DNA of 64,000 nucleotides from Natrinema hispanicum (GCF_004217335.1 NZ_SHMP01000011.1:1-64000); one strand, 5' to 3'; positions 7,441-17,079 are shown, counted from the stretch's first letter. Notes: generated from the letters alone by a model not told the origin. Numbers and translations are program-made.

Positions 7441-9075
7441 GTGCAACTGATCGAGACCGCGCCCCACGAGTTCGCGGCACATTTCCTCTTCGCCGAGCAC
7501 GGTCTCGATCCGTTCTTCGCGTGCGACCGTCGGATCAAGGACGGTGACGGGAGCCAGCACGCCGAATTCGAATTCGAGGGCGAACCGTGGAACGTGACGC
7601 TATCCTACCGAGATTCTGGTCTCGAGCATCCGGGAGACCAGCTCCCGACTGGAACTGATTTCCGCCTCGCGGAGATGCGCGAATTCGAACTCAACGTAAA
7701 GAGTGGCGACGATATCGCCGGTGAGCGGTCGTTCCACACTCACATCGCGCCGCGTTGGCAGGGAATGCGGAGCAAGGGCGGTAGCACAATCTCCGTGCCC
7801 GACGATCTCGAGGAAGGGGTAAACCTCCACGTTCAAGGATCGAATATCGAATTCGATCGTTATCAATCGTTGATCAAACGTGCGGCGCGCGCGGTCGGCA
7901 TCAACAGTCGATACTTCGATGAGCTACACGACTTCTCGACAGTTCTTGATGCCGAGCGATACGTGCGCGTCGACAAGAACGAGAGTGGTCCAGTGCATGC
8001 TCGCGATGGTCCGATAGCCCAGTTGGGCCACTTACTCGAGAACGATCGCACAGGACGACGCAAGCTCGTTCAGTACGATATCGATGAGAGTGCTCGAGAT
8101 CGCCCTGGATACTATCACACGGCGACTCTCGGCCCACATCGCGTCCGTGAGGCATTCCCGTCGCACGAGCTACCGAAGGAGGTGAAGCACTATTACACGA
8201 AGCACGCGGTAGATCTCGATAGTAACCGTTCGATAGCGCATCCGAAAGTTGGCGTGTCCTACCAGCGATCGTTCTGGAAGGATCAACTCGATGCATCACC
8301 GAACGATATCGAACGTCTCAATCGAGAACTCGAAGAGACACTTCTCAGCGTCCTTGCGGAAGCCGGTCTTCCACTTCGATCAGGTGCCGGTACCTACGTC
8401 GAAGATGCATACTTCGCGCCCGAGAACTCCGACCGAGATCGTGACATCGTCGAACTGGACTTCACGCAGATCAAGCACCGGCAAGAGTCAGTCGTCATCA
8501 AGCATCTCGCGGACGGAATCGCCCCGACAGCATGGGAGTCTCTCGAGGTTCTGGTAACCGACGGTGGCGAAGTGAGCCCCCAAGACATCGCCGACGAAAC
8601 GGGCCGTCATCCAGGGAGCGTTCGTAGGGCTCTCAACAGGATTCCGGACCTGGTTGAGCGAGAATACGGGAAGGTCTCTCTGCGGTCGAAGTACATCGCC
8701 GATCTCGTCCATGATGCAGTGACAGAGGCCAGAGAAGCGACCAGACGAGCTGCGGAAGCTGGTGCTAAAGCCATCGAAGCAGCCGAACGAGGGCTCGATC
8801 AATCGACAAGTACGTTCATCGCTTGGGCTGCAAAACACGATATCGATATCCGAGATCGTGAGGGAGACGAACTTCGATTGAAGTTCGGTGTTGTAGACGA
8901 TATCAGGCGAAAGCTTCGGGAAGGCTACGAACTGTGGACTGCTGCCGACATGCCAGAGGACCGATACCGGATGGCTAAGGTCCAATACAAGAAAGAGATC
9001 GACTCTGGTCTCCGGTCGATCGACAAGACTGAGACGAAATCCTTCGCCTCAGTGGCGTGGCATCACCTCAGCTGA
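7441..9075 (+). CDS. DUF7845-like haloarchaeal plasmid/virus protein
   Basis: 544 residues from a GTG at 7441, with a purine-rich Shine-Dalgarno-like GGGGTGA 6 bases upstream. The N-terminus MQLIETAPHEFAAHFLFAEH and the following sheet-rich 200 residues resemble a large protein family shared by haloarchaeal plasmids and viruses (DUF7845-like); the function is unknown. A helix-turn-helix follows near residues 380-415 (DGGEVSPQDIADETGRHPG, then VRRALNRI), and then a long alanine/glutamate-rich helix (TEAREATRRAAEAGAKAIE). A DNA-binding or replication-related role is plausible because of the winged helix and its distribution, but this is inference. It is transcribed alone. A candidate terminator follows at 9158-9220. 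Confidence 0.7.
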   Translation: MQLIETAPHEFAAHFLFAEHGLDPFFACDRRIKDGDGSQHAEFEFEGEPWNVTLSYRDSGLEHPGDQLPTGTDFRLAEMREFELNVKSGDDIAGERSFHTHIAPRWQGMRSKGGSTISVPDDLEEGVNLHVQGSNIEFDRYQSLIKRAARAVGINSRYFDELHDFSTVLDAERYVRVDKNESGPVHARDGPIAQLGHLLENDRTGRRKLVQYDIDESARDRPGYYHTATLGPHRVREAFPSHELPKEVKHYYTKHAVDLDSNRSIAHPKVGVSYQRSFWKDQLDASPNDIERLNRELEETLLSVLAEAGLPLRSGAGTYVEDAYFAPENSDRDRDIVELDFTQIKHRQESVVIKHLADGIAPTAWESLEVLVTDGGEVSPQDIADETGRHPGSVRRALNRIPDLVEREYGKVSLRSKYIADLVHDAVTEAREATRRAAEAGAKAIEAAERGLDQSTSTFIAWAAKHDIDIRDREGDELRLKFGVVDDIRRKLREGYELWTAADMPEDRYRMAKVQYKKEIDSGLRSIDKTETKSFASVAWHHLS

Positions 9076-9157
9076 ACCAGCCTCGGTAGTGGCAACACTA
9101 TCTATCGCGGCGGCTTCCCAGCAAAAGCTGCTTCTTTCTGCATAGCTCGGTGGTCCA

Positions 9158-9220
9158 CCCCCCGGGGGGGCACGGCTCGGAGAGCCAGGAATGTGTTTTG
9201 CTGATGTCCCCCTTAGGGAC
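9158..9220 (+). terminator. Two GC hairpins after the DUF7845-like gene
   Basis: CCCCCCGGGGGG at 9158-9169 is a perfect palindrome, and GTCCC/GGGAC at 9206-9220 is a short stem-loop. Both lie in the 270 bases between convergent genes. No long T-run follows either, so the terminator call is tentative. Confidence 0.3.
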
Positions 9221-9344
9221 ACGCCTAATAAGGAATACAACACCGCCAACCGGAATTTGAACGGTTCTCGATATTGTTCCTCAAGCCGAACCCTTGTTCT
9301 ATAGAATTAAATTTAATTAAATTCAGTCAAACCTAGTGTAGAAC

Positions 9345-10007
9345 TCACTCACGCGGTTCTGGTTTTTGATGGGGGTTTCCAGCGATATGGCTCCATTCAA
9401 TCTCGCATCCTGGACAATCTGTCCATACAGTCTTAGACCAAGTTTCAACGGGTTCCTCAAAAGTATAGGTGTGGGTAACTTCTGACTCGCAACACGGGCA
9501 AATGAATTCTGCTTTTGCCTCTATTTCGTATTCCTCTGTATCCTCAGAAGGACGTTCTGAGGTTGCCTCCATTCGAATCGCAGCTTCGTCTTCATTGTAT
9601 TCATGGGGCCACCATGGTTCTTCTTGATCGACCTCAACACCAATTTGTCTCTTTACCTCTCTTCTCAGGTCTTCGTGGGAATCGATGAGAGTGACTAGTG
9701 TTAATCCGTGATCTGTGAGCTTAATATAATCTTCTTTATCACCGAGGATAACAGTGTCTGTACTACCCTGCAAGTCTGGAATTTGGGCACGACGCAGGCG
9801 TTTATACCCTCCCCGAATTTCACTTTCATCAGGAATCTCAATATCGTGGCTTTTAGCGTAGGATTGAATTTTCCCGGGGAAATTATTATAGTTCCGGGCC
9901 ATATTTTTACCAGCCTTCCTCCCAGATGACATGACTAATAGCCAGAGAGTGGCTTCACGGCCAAGACGATCCGTGATTTGGAGCACTTGTTCGTTATTCC
10001 ACGACAC
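9345..10007 (-). CDS. Hypothetical protein with C-terminal zinc ribbon
   Basis: 220 residues. The N-terminal half (residues 1-120) has a winged-helix feel: EQVLQITDRLGREATLWLL, then IRGGYKRLRRAQ and VILGDKEDYIKLTDHGL, which resembles a 'wing' strand. The C-terminal 60 residues carry CPCC and CPGC pairs 30 residues apart, a clear zinc ribbon. Codon use is more AT-rich than in neighbours to the left, which suggests a different history. It is divergent from the HTH gene at 10110 with about 100 bases between starts. The role is unknown. Confidence 0.6.
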   Translation of the reverse strand: MSWNNEQVLQITDRLGREATLWLLVMSSGRKAGKNMARNYNNFPGKIQSYAKSHDIEIPDESEIRGGYKRLRRAQIPDLQGSTDTVILGDKEDYIKLTDHGLTLVTLIDSHEDLRREVKRQIGVEVDQEEPWWPHEYNEDEAAIRMEATSERPSEDTEEYEIEAKAEFICPCCESEVTHTYTFEEPVETWSKTVWTDCPGCEIEWSHIAGNPHQKPEPRE

Positions 10008-10109
10008 AGAAGGAATTCACACTTAACAAATAAAAATACAGGGGGTGGGATAGTCTGTATATCAACACAAGGCTTAACTTCCATAGTGGCTTCTCACTAT
10101 AATGAGACC

Positions 10110-10751
10110 ATGGGACGGACTAGTCCGGCAGAAGCAATGGAACGTATCGCCTGGCATCTAAATTACTGCTCGGATGAGACAGTCCCAATAAACAAGATTG
10201 CAGAGGAAACGGGCCTCTCGTGGGCGACGGCTCGGAAGTATGCGCAAGCAATTGAGACTCAACAGAAAATCGCGCCGAAAATCGAAATCGATGACAAAGG
10301 AGTCACTGTTGGAAGAAAATCGTCTGCAGTCACCCGTTTGTTCGCAAATACCACCAGAGCAATCGCTGTCTATCTGCTCAACAATGCGGAACTAAAAGGT
10401 GGAGCTACCCAACCACTAAGTTTCGAGGAACATTCGGAAGTCCTCGAGAACCACACAGAGTCTGTGGAAAAGATGGAAGCATTGGGGTGGGTGGAACTCC
10501 TTGAGGGGGAAATTCGTTTAACACCACTCGGAGTCCAGATTGCCGGGAGTGAGCGGTCAAAGGTGAAGAACACGGAACGCAACCCCCGCCACGATATCCC
10601 TCCAGTCTGGAAGAACCAAGGGGTGGCCTCTGCAGAGTTCAGCGGAAACATTATCAAGTTCGATGAAGAGCAAGAAGAAGCCTCGAATACCTTCGATAAG
10701 GACGGCAAAACAAGCCATTCTATCGATCCAACAACTGCCGCAATGGCGTGA
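10110..10751 (+). CDS. Helix-turn-helix protein, first gene of a pair
   Basis: 213 residues from the ATG at 10110 (MGRTSPAEAMERI); the frame is open upstream to 9978, but the upstream part reads as non-haloarchaeal sequence and contains a TATA-like TATAAT just before the chosen start. An HTH sits near residues 25-55 (VPINKIAEETGLSWATARKY). A second wing-like region follows (LEGEIRLTPLGVQIAG). The C-terminus is acidic and likely disordered. The partner gene starts 5 bases after the stop, so the two form an operon. No family was recognised; a regulator of its own operon is an inference. Confidence 0.6.
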   Translation: MGRTSPAEAMERIAWHLNYCSDETVPINKIAEETGLSWATARKYAQAIETQQKIAPKIEIDDKGVTVGRKSSAVTRLFANTTRAIAVYLLNNAELKGGATQPLSFEEHSEVLENHTESVEKMEALGWVELLEGEIRLTPLGVQIAGSERSKVKNTERNPRHDIPPVWKNQGVASAEFSGNIIKFDEEQEEASNTFDKDGKTSHSIDPTTAAMA

Positions 10752-10756
10752 TTTGA

Positions 10757-11395
10757 ATGCCTAGTTCAGAAGAATTTGACCAAGCATTAGATACGATCGC
10801 GGAATATGTCCATGCAATTGGGGATGAGATCAGCGAAGAAAATGTCGGATCTCTAACTGTAGAGGTTCGAGGAGAGGAATATGAACTAACTGGACACACT
10901 TGCGTCGGTGAGGAAGATAGTGTTTATATGATTGCCGGACATCCTGATCTGGAATTTTTCTACGTCGTCTACGCATTGTCCGTGACGGGGAATGTTGCTA
11001 ATCAGTTAGATGAATCGATTGTTGACGGACTACTTGAGGGTCAAGAGGACCTCGATGACACAGTACGTAAAAGAAGGGCAGCGAAGATGCTTCTTGAACG
11101 TCTTCCAAGAGGTGATATGGATGCACTCAAAGCATATACATTCATGTTCTTGTCTTCTGGACATAATAATACTCTACTCCATAGTGATGAGAATGGCGTA
11201 TTCGAATATTATACTGTGGAGAACCAAATCTTCCCGTATGAAGATGACTTTAGTATTCGAGAAGTCCAAGATGCTGTTCAGTCAACAGTGACTGGTGGGA
11301 GAAGAGGGAACCATCTTCTCCGCCGGACATTATTCATAGATAAGGATGAGGATGATCCAAGTGAATCTGAAATCAATCTAAATTTCGGCTGGTGA
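10757..11395 (+). CDS. Unrecognised acidic protein, partner of the HTH gene
   Basis: 212 residues (MPSSEEFDQALDTIAEYVHA start). The first 85 residues alternate strands and helices (LTVEVRGEEYELTGHTC, then YVVYALSVTGNVA), a fold reminiscent of small sensor or YbjN-like domains. The second half contains RKRRAAKMLLERLPRGDMDA. There are no catalytic residues or membrane segments. The 5-base spacing from the upstream HTH gene indicates co-transcription. Codon use is AT-rich compared with the plasmid backbone, as for the whole 9.3-16 kb block. The function is unknown. Confidence 0.55.
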   Translation: MPSSEEFDQALDTIAEYVHAIGDEISEENVGSLTVEVRGEEYELTGHTCVGEEDSVYMIAGHPDLEFFYVVYALSVTGNVANQLDESIVDGLLEGQEDLDDTVRKRRAAKMLLERLPRGDMDALKAYTFMFLSSGHNNTLLHSDENGVFEYYTVENQIFPYEDDFSIREVQDAVQSTVTGGRRGNHLLRRTLFIDKDEDDPSESEINLNFGW

Positions 11396-11784
11396 TTCCG
11401 CTCCTACATAATCTGCCGCGTTGAATAGCACTTCTGAGCGGAAATGAAGCAACGTCGATTCTGAGGCTACTCGCGTCAGCGATCTACAAGTCAAATCCGG
11501 GTGTGGTTCCTCATCAAAACACTGTTATTCAATAGAGCAAAGCAATTCAATATCTCACATAGGTGTCAATTCAAGAACTTCGATTCTGCTTCATAGTGTC
11601 CGGTTTGCCTGCATTCCGGATAGGATCTGATGAAATCTAGCTCGCTCAGGGTACTCAAGAGGGAAGATGAAATCAATTCTGTCCGACTCTCACCGAATTC
11701 TCGGACACAATGAGTCCGGTAATCACGTCTGCGAACCTAACGCTGCCCCTTATATTAGATAATACGGGTGTTGAGTCAGCACGG
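11396..11784. other. Intergenic stretch without recognised content
   Basis: About 390 bases between the convergent genes ending at 11395 and 11785. No frame longer than a few dozen codons with haloarchaeal composition and no strong hairpin was seen. Confidence 0.5.
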
Positions 11785-12927
11785 TTACTGAAGGTCCAGA
11801 AGTTGTTCGAGGAGTCTAATGCAGTAGATCACGGCAATGTCGGACGCCCAGTTCACCTCATTGAAGATGGTATGGACAAGTTGCCGTTCCTTCTCTATCT
11901 CCGAGGCTGGACGTCGCTTCATGTACCTGACTCCGTCAAGCGGCGTGCAACCGGGAAGATCGGGCGAAATCTTCGGAACCTGGTAGGCCGGTGCCTCCTC
12001 CATTTCGAACTCGCCCATGTCCTCTGTTTCCCGTGTCGTCGTGATCTCTTCTCTCCGCCGGACCTCGTCGATCCGATCGTACAGGTCAAGAATGTAATCT
12101 TCCCTGCTGCCATTGAACATGACGATGCTCTCGGCGTTGTGAAACTGCAGCAGGTTCAGCTCATCAACAACTTCTTCGTTTTTGATTAGGACTTGTCTCT
12201 TGGAGTTCTGGTCGAACCGGTAGACATCTGGATCGTAGAGGAGCAGGATACGGTGCTGGTCAACCGGGCAGTAGATTTTTAGGCCACGGTTTCCTATGCC
12301 TGCAGGAACTAGGCCGAGTTGGTGTTTATACTGTGGGATGTCGAGAACCATTGGGGCGTCTGAGACGATGAACTCCTGATCGGTGACGTTGCACAGCATC
12401 ACTCCGTCGAGATCTTTGATTCCGATGTAGCCGAAAATGCCCTGGGCAATGAGGAAGTGGTGTACGCCGAGGAGATGGGCTTCAACCAGTTTCTCCATTT
12501 TTTCTTCTTCGTCGAAGTCGTCTTTCCACTCTATCTTGTCTCCATACCTGTCGGCACCCATGTCGTCTTCGACGGCGCCTTTCAGGAAGTCGTAGCCCTG
12601 TTCGATGTCCTCCTTTGTCGCCCGGCTTCTAGTGCGTTGGGTGGTGATGAAAGAGAGCAGGAGTTCGATACGCTGCTGGGAGAGATCGGTCAAGTCGTCT
12701 CCGTTACGGAGTTCTCTGAATGGGTGGGCGTGGTAGCCGTCGAGGTTCGCCAGCTCGTCTTCTACGACTGGAGGGTTTCCGTAGAAGTAGTTCCGGGAGC
12801 AAACTGAGTCAGTAGTATCGGGGAATATCTTTCCGGCGGAGAGGGGTAAGACGTTGAGTTTTCCGTCCGTGGCCCAGGCACGGAGGTAGTGCTTGGGAAC
12901 ATAGTGCTGGTTCTTCTTCTCCGGCAT
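11785..12927 (-). CDS. DUF4238 family protein
   Basis: 380 residues. The N-terminus NQHYVPKHYLRAWATDGK is the DUF4238 opening motif; later come FIVSDAPMV and the YCPVDQHRILLLYDP strand, which also fit the family, where an SD-type motif and 'P-L-s-p' strand are conserved. The biochemical role of DUF4238 is unknown; members are common in accessory and defence-type islands. It is transcribed alone on the minus strand. The C-terminal 70 residues are charged and probably flexible. The start at 12927 (MPEKKNQHY) matches the family's usual short leader before HYVP. Confidence 0.8.
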   Translation of the reverse strand: MPEKKNQHYVPKHYLRAWATDGKLNVLPLSAGKIFPDTTDSVCSRNYFYGNPPVVEDELANLDGYHAHPFRELRNGDDLTDLSQQRIELLLSFITTQRTRSRATKEDIEQGYDFLKGAVEDDMGADRYGDKIEWKDDFDEEEKMEKLVEAHLLGVHHFLIAQGIFGYIGIKDLDGVMLCNVTDQEFIVSDAPMVLDIPQYKHQLGLVPAGIGNRGLKIYCPVDQHRILLLYDPDVYRFDQNSKRQVLIKNEEVVDELNLLQFHNAESIVMFNGSREDYILDLYDRIDEVRRREEITTTRETEDMGEFEMEEAPAYQVPKISPDLPGCTPLDGVRYMKRRPASEIEKERQLVHTIFNEVNWASDIAVIYCIRLLEQLLDLQ

Positions 12928-13357
12928 CCTCTTACGTCACAAGTAGCGATTCAGGCGTTAAAAAGGGTTTCAGCGGGAGACGAAGTCGTTCGGTTCGAGA
13001 TCCGTCATTCCATGGAGACTTGCGGTATTACCTTCGAGCAGGATTTCCGTAGAAGCCTTTGGAGGAGTACGAGGAGGGCGTTGCAGTCCCTACTGATCTC
13101 TGTAGTAGTGACGCTGGATCCTCCGTGGATGACGTGGCTCCGGACTCGACACCAGAAGTATTCAGGGGGTGATGTCGTCGCGTCCATAGATGTCGTCTCC
13201 GTACTGGGTTTTGAGGCTGCCGTTATCCGGAACTCGAGGTACACTGATCACCAACAGCGCAATTCGGGAACTGAAATGCTATCTCGGTTCGCCTTTCCAC
13301 CAAGCTATATTGAGTGGTGGGAATATTTTTGGCTGTCTGACTTGATAGTCGTTGAAT
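12928..13357. other. Intergenic stretch between divergent genes
   Basis: About 430 bases between the DUF4238 gene and the 13358 gene. Open frames exist on both strands, but their composition is rich in serine and arginine, unlike halophile proteins, so none is called. It should contain both promoters; an AT-rich box GAATATTTTTGG lies near 13321-13332. Confidence 0.4.
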
Positions 13358-14263
13358 ATGACGACGTTCATTCCCTCTTATCTTCGTCCCTTAAGTCAAG
13401 TACGAACAGGAAACCAGTCACGAGTTGATAAAAAGGCGGAGCAGGTTGAGGTCATCCGGTGTCCAGGATTACAGTCTTTAGCATTTGAACAGTATGAAAC
13501 AGTCAAGTTGTGGGTTAACGAGCAGGCCTATCACGGAAAGACAAAGGTCACCAGCGACAGGGAGATACGAGTCGATAAGACCGTAGATAATCCCGGTCAT
13601 CATTGGTGGGTCATTTCACGGGGCCTGCTTGAGAACATCGACCCGCCTCTCCGGGAACACGCCGATATTTTCGATTTGCTGATTGCTCTTAACTTGTGTA
13701 CGGATGATCCGGTCTTCTTCTCGCAGAACCCTGGTCAGGTGATTGGAGGAGCGTATAAGTATGAAAGAGGTGCGTTGAACTATCGAGGCGATCTTTCGTC
13801 GGGGAACATTGCTACAGCATTACTCGGGATGAATGAGATCCCAAAAGAGGTTGAAATCACTGGTGACGTGGTATCGGTCTTTGAGCAAGTCAGAGAGTAC
13901 CGATCAAAGCAGATTGCAACTGATGCGGAGATGGATATTCGGATTGCCCTTCACATGTACGATGATGCACTGTCGTCTGATCTCTGGACTGCTGCTGCCA
14001 ATCTGTACTACGTCTGCGAAAACGTTCTGTTCTCTGGGAAGTACGGGGACAAAGATCAACTGATCGCTGAGAATACTGCGACGAGCGAGGAACAGGCTAA
14101 GAAGTGGCGTAAGATGGTTAACAGGGTGAAGCACCCAGATAAGGGGAAGGATGTCGCTGGAATACTTGACCGTGACGAGTTAGAGATACCATCTCTTCGA
14201 ATGATGAGGCGAACAGCGAACACTGTTCTCAAGCAGGGGATGGCTGAAGTTGGCTCAGAGTAG
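13358..14263 (+). CDS. Unrecognised 301-residue protein, possibly HEPN-like at its C-terminus
   Basis: ATG at 13358 (a TTG two codons earlier is possible). The N-terminal 120 residues are mixed alpha/beta with GHHWWVISRG near residue 88. The C-terminal 130 residues are all-helical (MDIRIALHMYDDALSSDLW, then AAANLYYVCENVLF) and contain KWRKMVNRVKHPDK, which recalls the R-x-n-H signature of HEPN domains, although the spacing is not canonical. HEPN proteins are often RNases or anti-phage effectors, so a defence role is possible but unproven. Two membrane-protein genes follow on the same strand. Confidence 0.5.
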   Translation: MTTFIPSYLRPLSQVRTGNQSRVDKKAEQVEVIRCPGLQSLAFEQYETVKLWVNEQAYHGKTKVTSDREIRVDKTVDNPGHHWWVISRGLLENIDPPLREHADIFDLLIALNLCTDDPVFFSQNPGQVIGGAYKYERGALNYRGDLSSGNIATALLGMNEIPKEVEITGDVVSVFEQVREYRSKQIATDAEMDIRIALHMYDDALSSDLWTAAANLYYVCENVLFSGKYGDKDQLIAENTATSEEQAKKWRKMVNRVKHPDKGKDVAGILDRDELEIPSLRMMRRTANTVLKQGMAEVGSE

Positions 14264-14293
14264 CGGTGATAGTCTTCTGGAATGGTCAAATCA

Positions 14294-14316
14294 AAGCCTT
14301 GTTGAGAGAATCGAGT
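14294..14316 (+). mobile_element. Possible solitary IS end
   Basis: AAGCCTTGTTGAGAGAATCG resembles the 17-base inverted end GGCCTTGTTGAAACCCT seen at 53188 and 55789 (GCCTTGTTGA in common). No transposase lies beside it, so it would be an orphan end. The match is short and could be chance. Confidence 0.2.
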
Positions 14317-14413
14317 ACCCCCACCTGATCTCTTGACTACGAGGTTCTCTCGGTCGTTTCACTTTCACGACGGCTACACAGGATTTTTGACAGGTGCGAC
14401 CATTGATCTATGT

Positions 14414-14977
14414 ATGACAACAAATAACGCGCTCCTCGTGAACCGTGCTTTAGAACTTCTCTTGACGGTGTTCGCTGGTATTCTGACTGGAATCTGGGCT
14501 GCTGTTACTAGCCTACAAGTCCAGTGCGCTGTCAAGGTCAGTATGTCCGCAGTCTGCCGAGGCATTATAGTCATCCTCCGTAATATCGTCCGATTCCTTG
14601 TCCGTCAGTATCCGACCGCTCGAAATATCGTGCGTCGCGGAATCGTCGGAGGGTGGCGGTATTTCCGCAGTCAATTCAACAGGAATCGATCCTCGATGAT
14701 ACGAAGCACCCGGAATCAGCTTTCTCCCCTCGAATGGGTGGCAATCACTGTCTCTCTATGTGTTTTGTGGGCCAACTTTGCCGCTGGAATCGCGATGCTG
14801 CTGATGACGATCGTCGTCTTCTTTCAGGATGCAGACCAGCTGTCGTTGTCTTCGTTTGGGGTTGACTCAGCAGGCGTCGGAAGCATCGTCGGGGTCGGGA
14901 CCACTTTGCTCATCAATCTCTTTGTCCTGTTCAGTGCGATCCCGGCGACGATCAACTATATTCGGACACAGATATAG
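14414..14977 (+). CDS. Small polytopic membrane protein
   Basis: 187 residues from the ATG at 14414 (MTTNNALLVNRALELL); an upstream in-frame start exists but codes for a serine- and phenylalanine-rich stretch unlike the rest. There are three hydrophobic segments at about residues 12-33, 118-142 and 160-182, with a basic stretch between the first and second (VRRGIVGGWRYFRSQF). The family was not recognised. It lies between the 13358 gene and a second membrane protein on the same strand, and the three may form a unit, though gaps of 150 and 180 bases allow separate promoters. Confidence 0.5.
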   Translation: MTTNNALLVNRALELLLTVFAGILTGIWAAVTSLQVQCAVKVSMSAVCRGIIVILRNIVRFLVRQYPTARNIVRRGIVGGWRYFRSQFNRNRSSMIRSTRNQLSPLEWVAITVSLCVLWANFAAGIAMLLMTIVVFFQDADQLSLSSFGVDSAGVGSIVGVGTTLLINLFVLFSAIPATINYIRTQI

Positions 14978-15159
14978 CACCTGTTTTATCCTCTGTGTTT
15001 TCGCGGTTGTGGGATCCTGCAGACGGAGAATAGAGGGGACAAGGTATCTCCACAATAATATTATTTCCCATAGATTCGGTGGCGCTCTCAGTGATTATCT
15101 GTAAGAGTATAGAATGTCGGATCTATAGAGTTTTCATGCTCTGCTAAATACGCTTCACT

Positions 15160-16233
15160 ATGGTAGAGAGCAGTGGACATCGAGGCCAGTTGCGGATTCT
15201 TCTGTATCTCCTGGCCGCTGGTCTGGTATTCCTCGCGCTTGGAGTAGGCGCACACCACTACTTTGGCTCCACGGGACTCACGGTGGTTGATGTGACTGTT
15301 TCAGCGTTTCTCTCCGCTGCATTGGTCATGCTCTATTTCCGGCAGACATCTATTCTCGAGGCTCAGCATGATCTCCTCGCCCAGGAATTGAATCGGGAGG
15401 CTCGGCAGCAGCATACGGAGACACTCCGAGATCGGGTGCGGCTATGGCATGGAGATCCAGACAGGGGGACAGCTGACAATCCGCTTGATCAACCGGGGAC
15501 GAACCTGCCAGCAGTAGCCGATGCTTCGTTTGAATCTGCACCAACAGGATCGTATACGGCGATACCTGTTGAAGAGCAGCCATTTCAGGTTCTTCCGCAT
15601 CGTCTCGAGGGTGATCGATATCTTGCCGACCTGTTCGAGAATCATGCGCCTGATCTTCGGGAGAAAAAGGAGGAAATCGAAGAGCTATATACGGAGTTTG
15701 ATTCGTTGAGAGACGAGTTTTGCGAGGACTTTGATGGCGGCATTATCCACGAGACAGAGAACTTCACGTTTGAGCCGGACGGGTATTTCAATCGGTGGAT
15801 GTTCGAGACTTTAGTGAAATATGAACGCCGGATTTTTGAGGATTTCGAGGAACTTCGGAAGCGGACACGGTCCCAGTTTAAGCAGGGTGGTTCTGGTTTC
15901 CATCCGGATAAACCGCAGATTCAGATTCGGGCTAACATCCGCGGTGAGATCAGCCCTCTGGTTTACTCTGCGGTTTTGGATGGCGCGGACCGAGCCGAGT
16001 TACAGGAACAGCGATCTGAGGCAGTGGATGAAGCAGAGAAATTATTTGAACAGGTTCTGGATCAGTTGGAGGAAGACTATCCATATGAGCAACTGGAGCG
16101 GGCTGCAGCGGTTCTTGATGAAGCAGCAGCAGCGATTGATGAATTAGAGAATCTACTGGTTGAGTATGATGGCCGTCCGATCTATTCTGGTGATTGTAAG
16201 TATCTTGAGGAGGCTCGCATCTCGAATAGCTGA
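15160..16233 (+). CDS. Membrane-anchored coiled-coil protein
   Basis: 357 residues. Two membrane segments near the N-terminus (LLYLLAAGLVFLALGVGAHH and VVDVTVSAFLSAALVMLYF) form a hairpin, followed by a cytoplasmic acidic domain with long helices (QHDLLAQELNREARQQHTET and the C-terminal EEDYPYEQLERAAAVLDEAA). A 2TM-plus-coiled-coil layout is common among membrane-associated accessory and defence proteins, but no named family fits. The TATA-like TAAATA lies about 20 bases upstream of the start. Confidence 0.55.
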   Translation: MVESSGHRGQLRILLYLLAAGLVFLALGVGAHHYFGSTGLTVVDVTVSAFLSAALVMLYFRQTSILEAQHDLLAQELNREARQQHTETLRDRVRLWHGDPDRGTADNPLDQPGTNLPAVADASFESAPTGSYTAIPVEEQPFQVLPHRLEGDRYLADLFENHAPDLREKKEEIEELYTEFDSLRDEFCEDFDGGIIHETENFTFEPDGYFNRWMFETLVKYERRIFEDFEELRKRTRSQFKQGGSGFHPDKPQIQIRANIRGEISPLVYSAVLDGADRAELQEQRSEAVDEAEKLFEQVLDQLEEDYPYEQLERAAAVLDEAAAAIDELENLLVEYDGRPIYSGDCKYLEEARISNS

Positions 16234-16494
16234 AGGTCAGCAATTATCCGAACGTTCGGATCGCATTCCTCAGTCGATTTTACTTCTAATCCACTTGGAG
16301 ATCCTTCGTGGTTGGGTGTCCTTGAATCTCAGATTTATCCCTACAGACTATGAAGAACCAGTTTGTCAGTGCAAAAGTTAGGCCTGATTCTTTCTCAAAT
16401 GTCCTCGAAGACAGGCTTTGCGGACATGTTTGTTTGACTCTGCTACCTGTAGCCATCAGACTCCTCGTTGTCGGTAGCGTATCTAAGTCAAGCA

Positions 16495-17067
16495 TTACGC
16501 AGACTCGGCTTGCAACTCCTCGAGAGCAGCTTCTAGCGACCCCTGAAACTGCCACGTGGCTTGCTCGAACGCCTCGTCTGTCGGCCCGTCCCACCGCGGA
16601 AAGCCGGCATGGTCGCTCACCTTGACGGTCCACTCGGCCGGTTCGTCGAATGGGTTCCGCGACGGCAATTCGACGATGTAGAGATACTTTTCGTCACCGT
16701 GAATGCCGGTGTCAGGATTCTCAACGCCGTGGCCGAGCAGGAACAGCGGTTGCTCAAGATGCTCCATGTTCGACGGGTCCAGCAAGTCATCCGGCTGATC
16801 TGCGCGAATGCTTCGCTCACGTCCTTCGTCCACGTAGAGGCTCATACTCGAGACCGTCTCGAGGAAGATGAACTGCGCAGCGGCGTAGCTGGGTCCACGT
16901 TCCGTTTGTGTCTCATCGAGCAACTGCTTGAGATGAGCGAGGTCTTGGAGGACGCTCTCGGGATAACCGTCGGAATGCCGGTAGACCTGTGCGATGCGAT
17001 TGGTTGAGTCCTGTTCTGCTGCAGACTCGTTTCGGTGGACGAATCGGAGTTGACTTCGTGTTGACAT
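16495..17067 (-). CDS. Conserved-type haloarchaeal plasmid protein
   Basis: 190 residues from the ATG at 17067 (MSTRSQLRFVHRNESAAEQD), chosen because it directly follows leader site 5; the longer frame to 17118 would read through the hairpin itself. Sequence landmarks are AQVYRHSDGYPESVLQDL near residue 25, SMSLYVDEGRE near 80 and a strand-rich centre (KYLYIVELPSR). The pattern of RNA- or ligand-independent 'YRHSDGYP' proteins recurs on haloarchaeal plasmids, but no function is known to me. The C-terminus is helical and acidic. It is transcribed alone. Confidence 0.65.
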   Translation of the reverse strand: MSTRSQLRFVHRNESAAEQDSTNRIAQVYRHSDGYPESVLQDLAHLKQLLDETQTERGPSYAAAQFIFLETVSSMSLYVDEGRERSIRADQPDDLLDPSNMEHLEQPLFLLGHGVENPDTGIHGDEKYLYIVELPSRNPFDEPAEWTVKVSDHAGFPRWDGPTDEAFEQATWQFQGSLEAALEELQAESA

Positions 17068-17079
17068 CGTTCTTTCCTC

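Noticed and set aside
12889..13428. 179-codon plus-strand frame overlapping the DUF4238 start and the 13358 gene
   Set aside because: It covers two divergent promoters and overlaps two better-supported genes.
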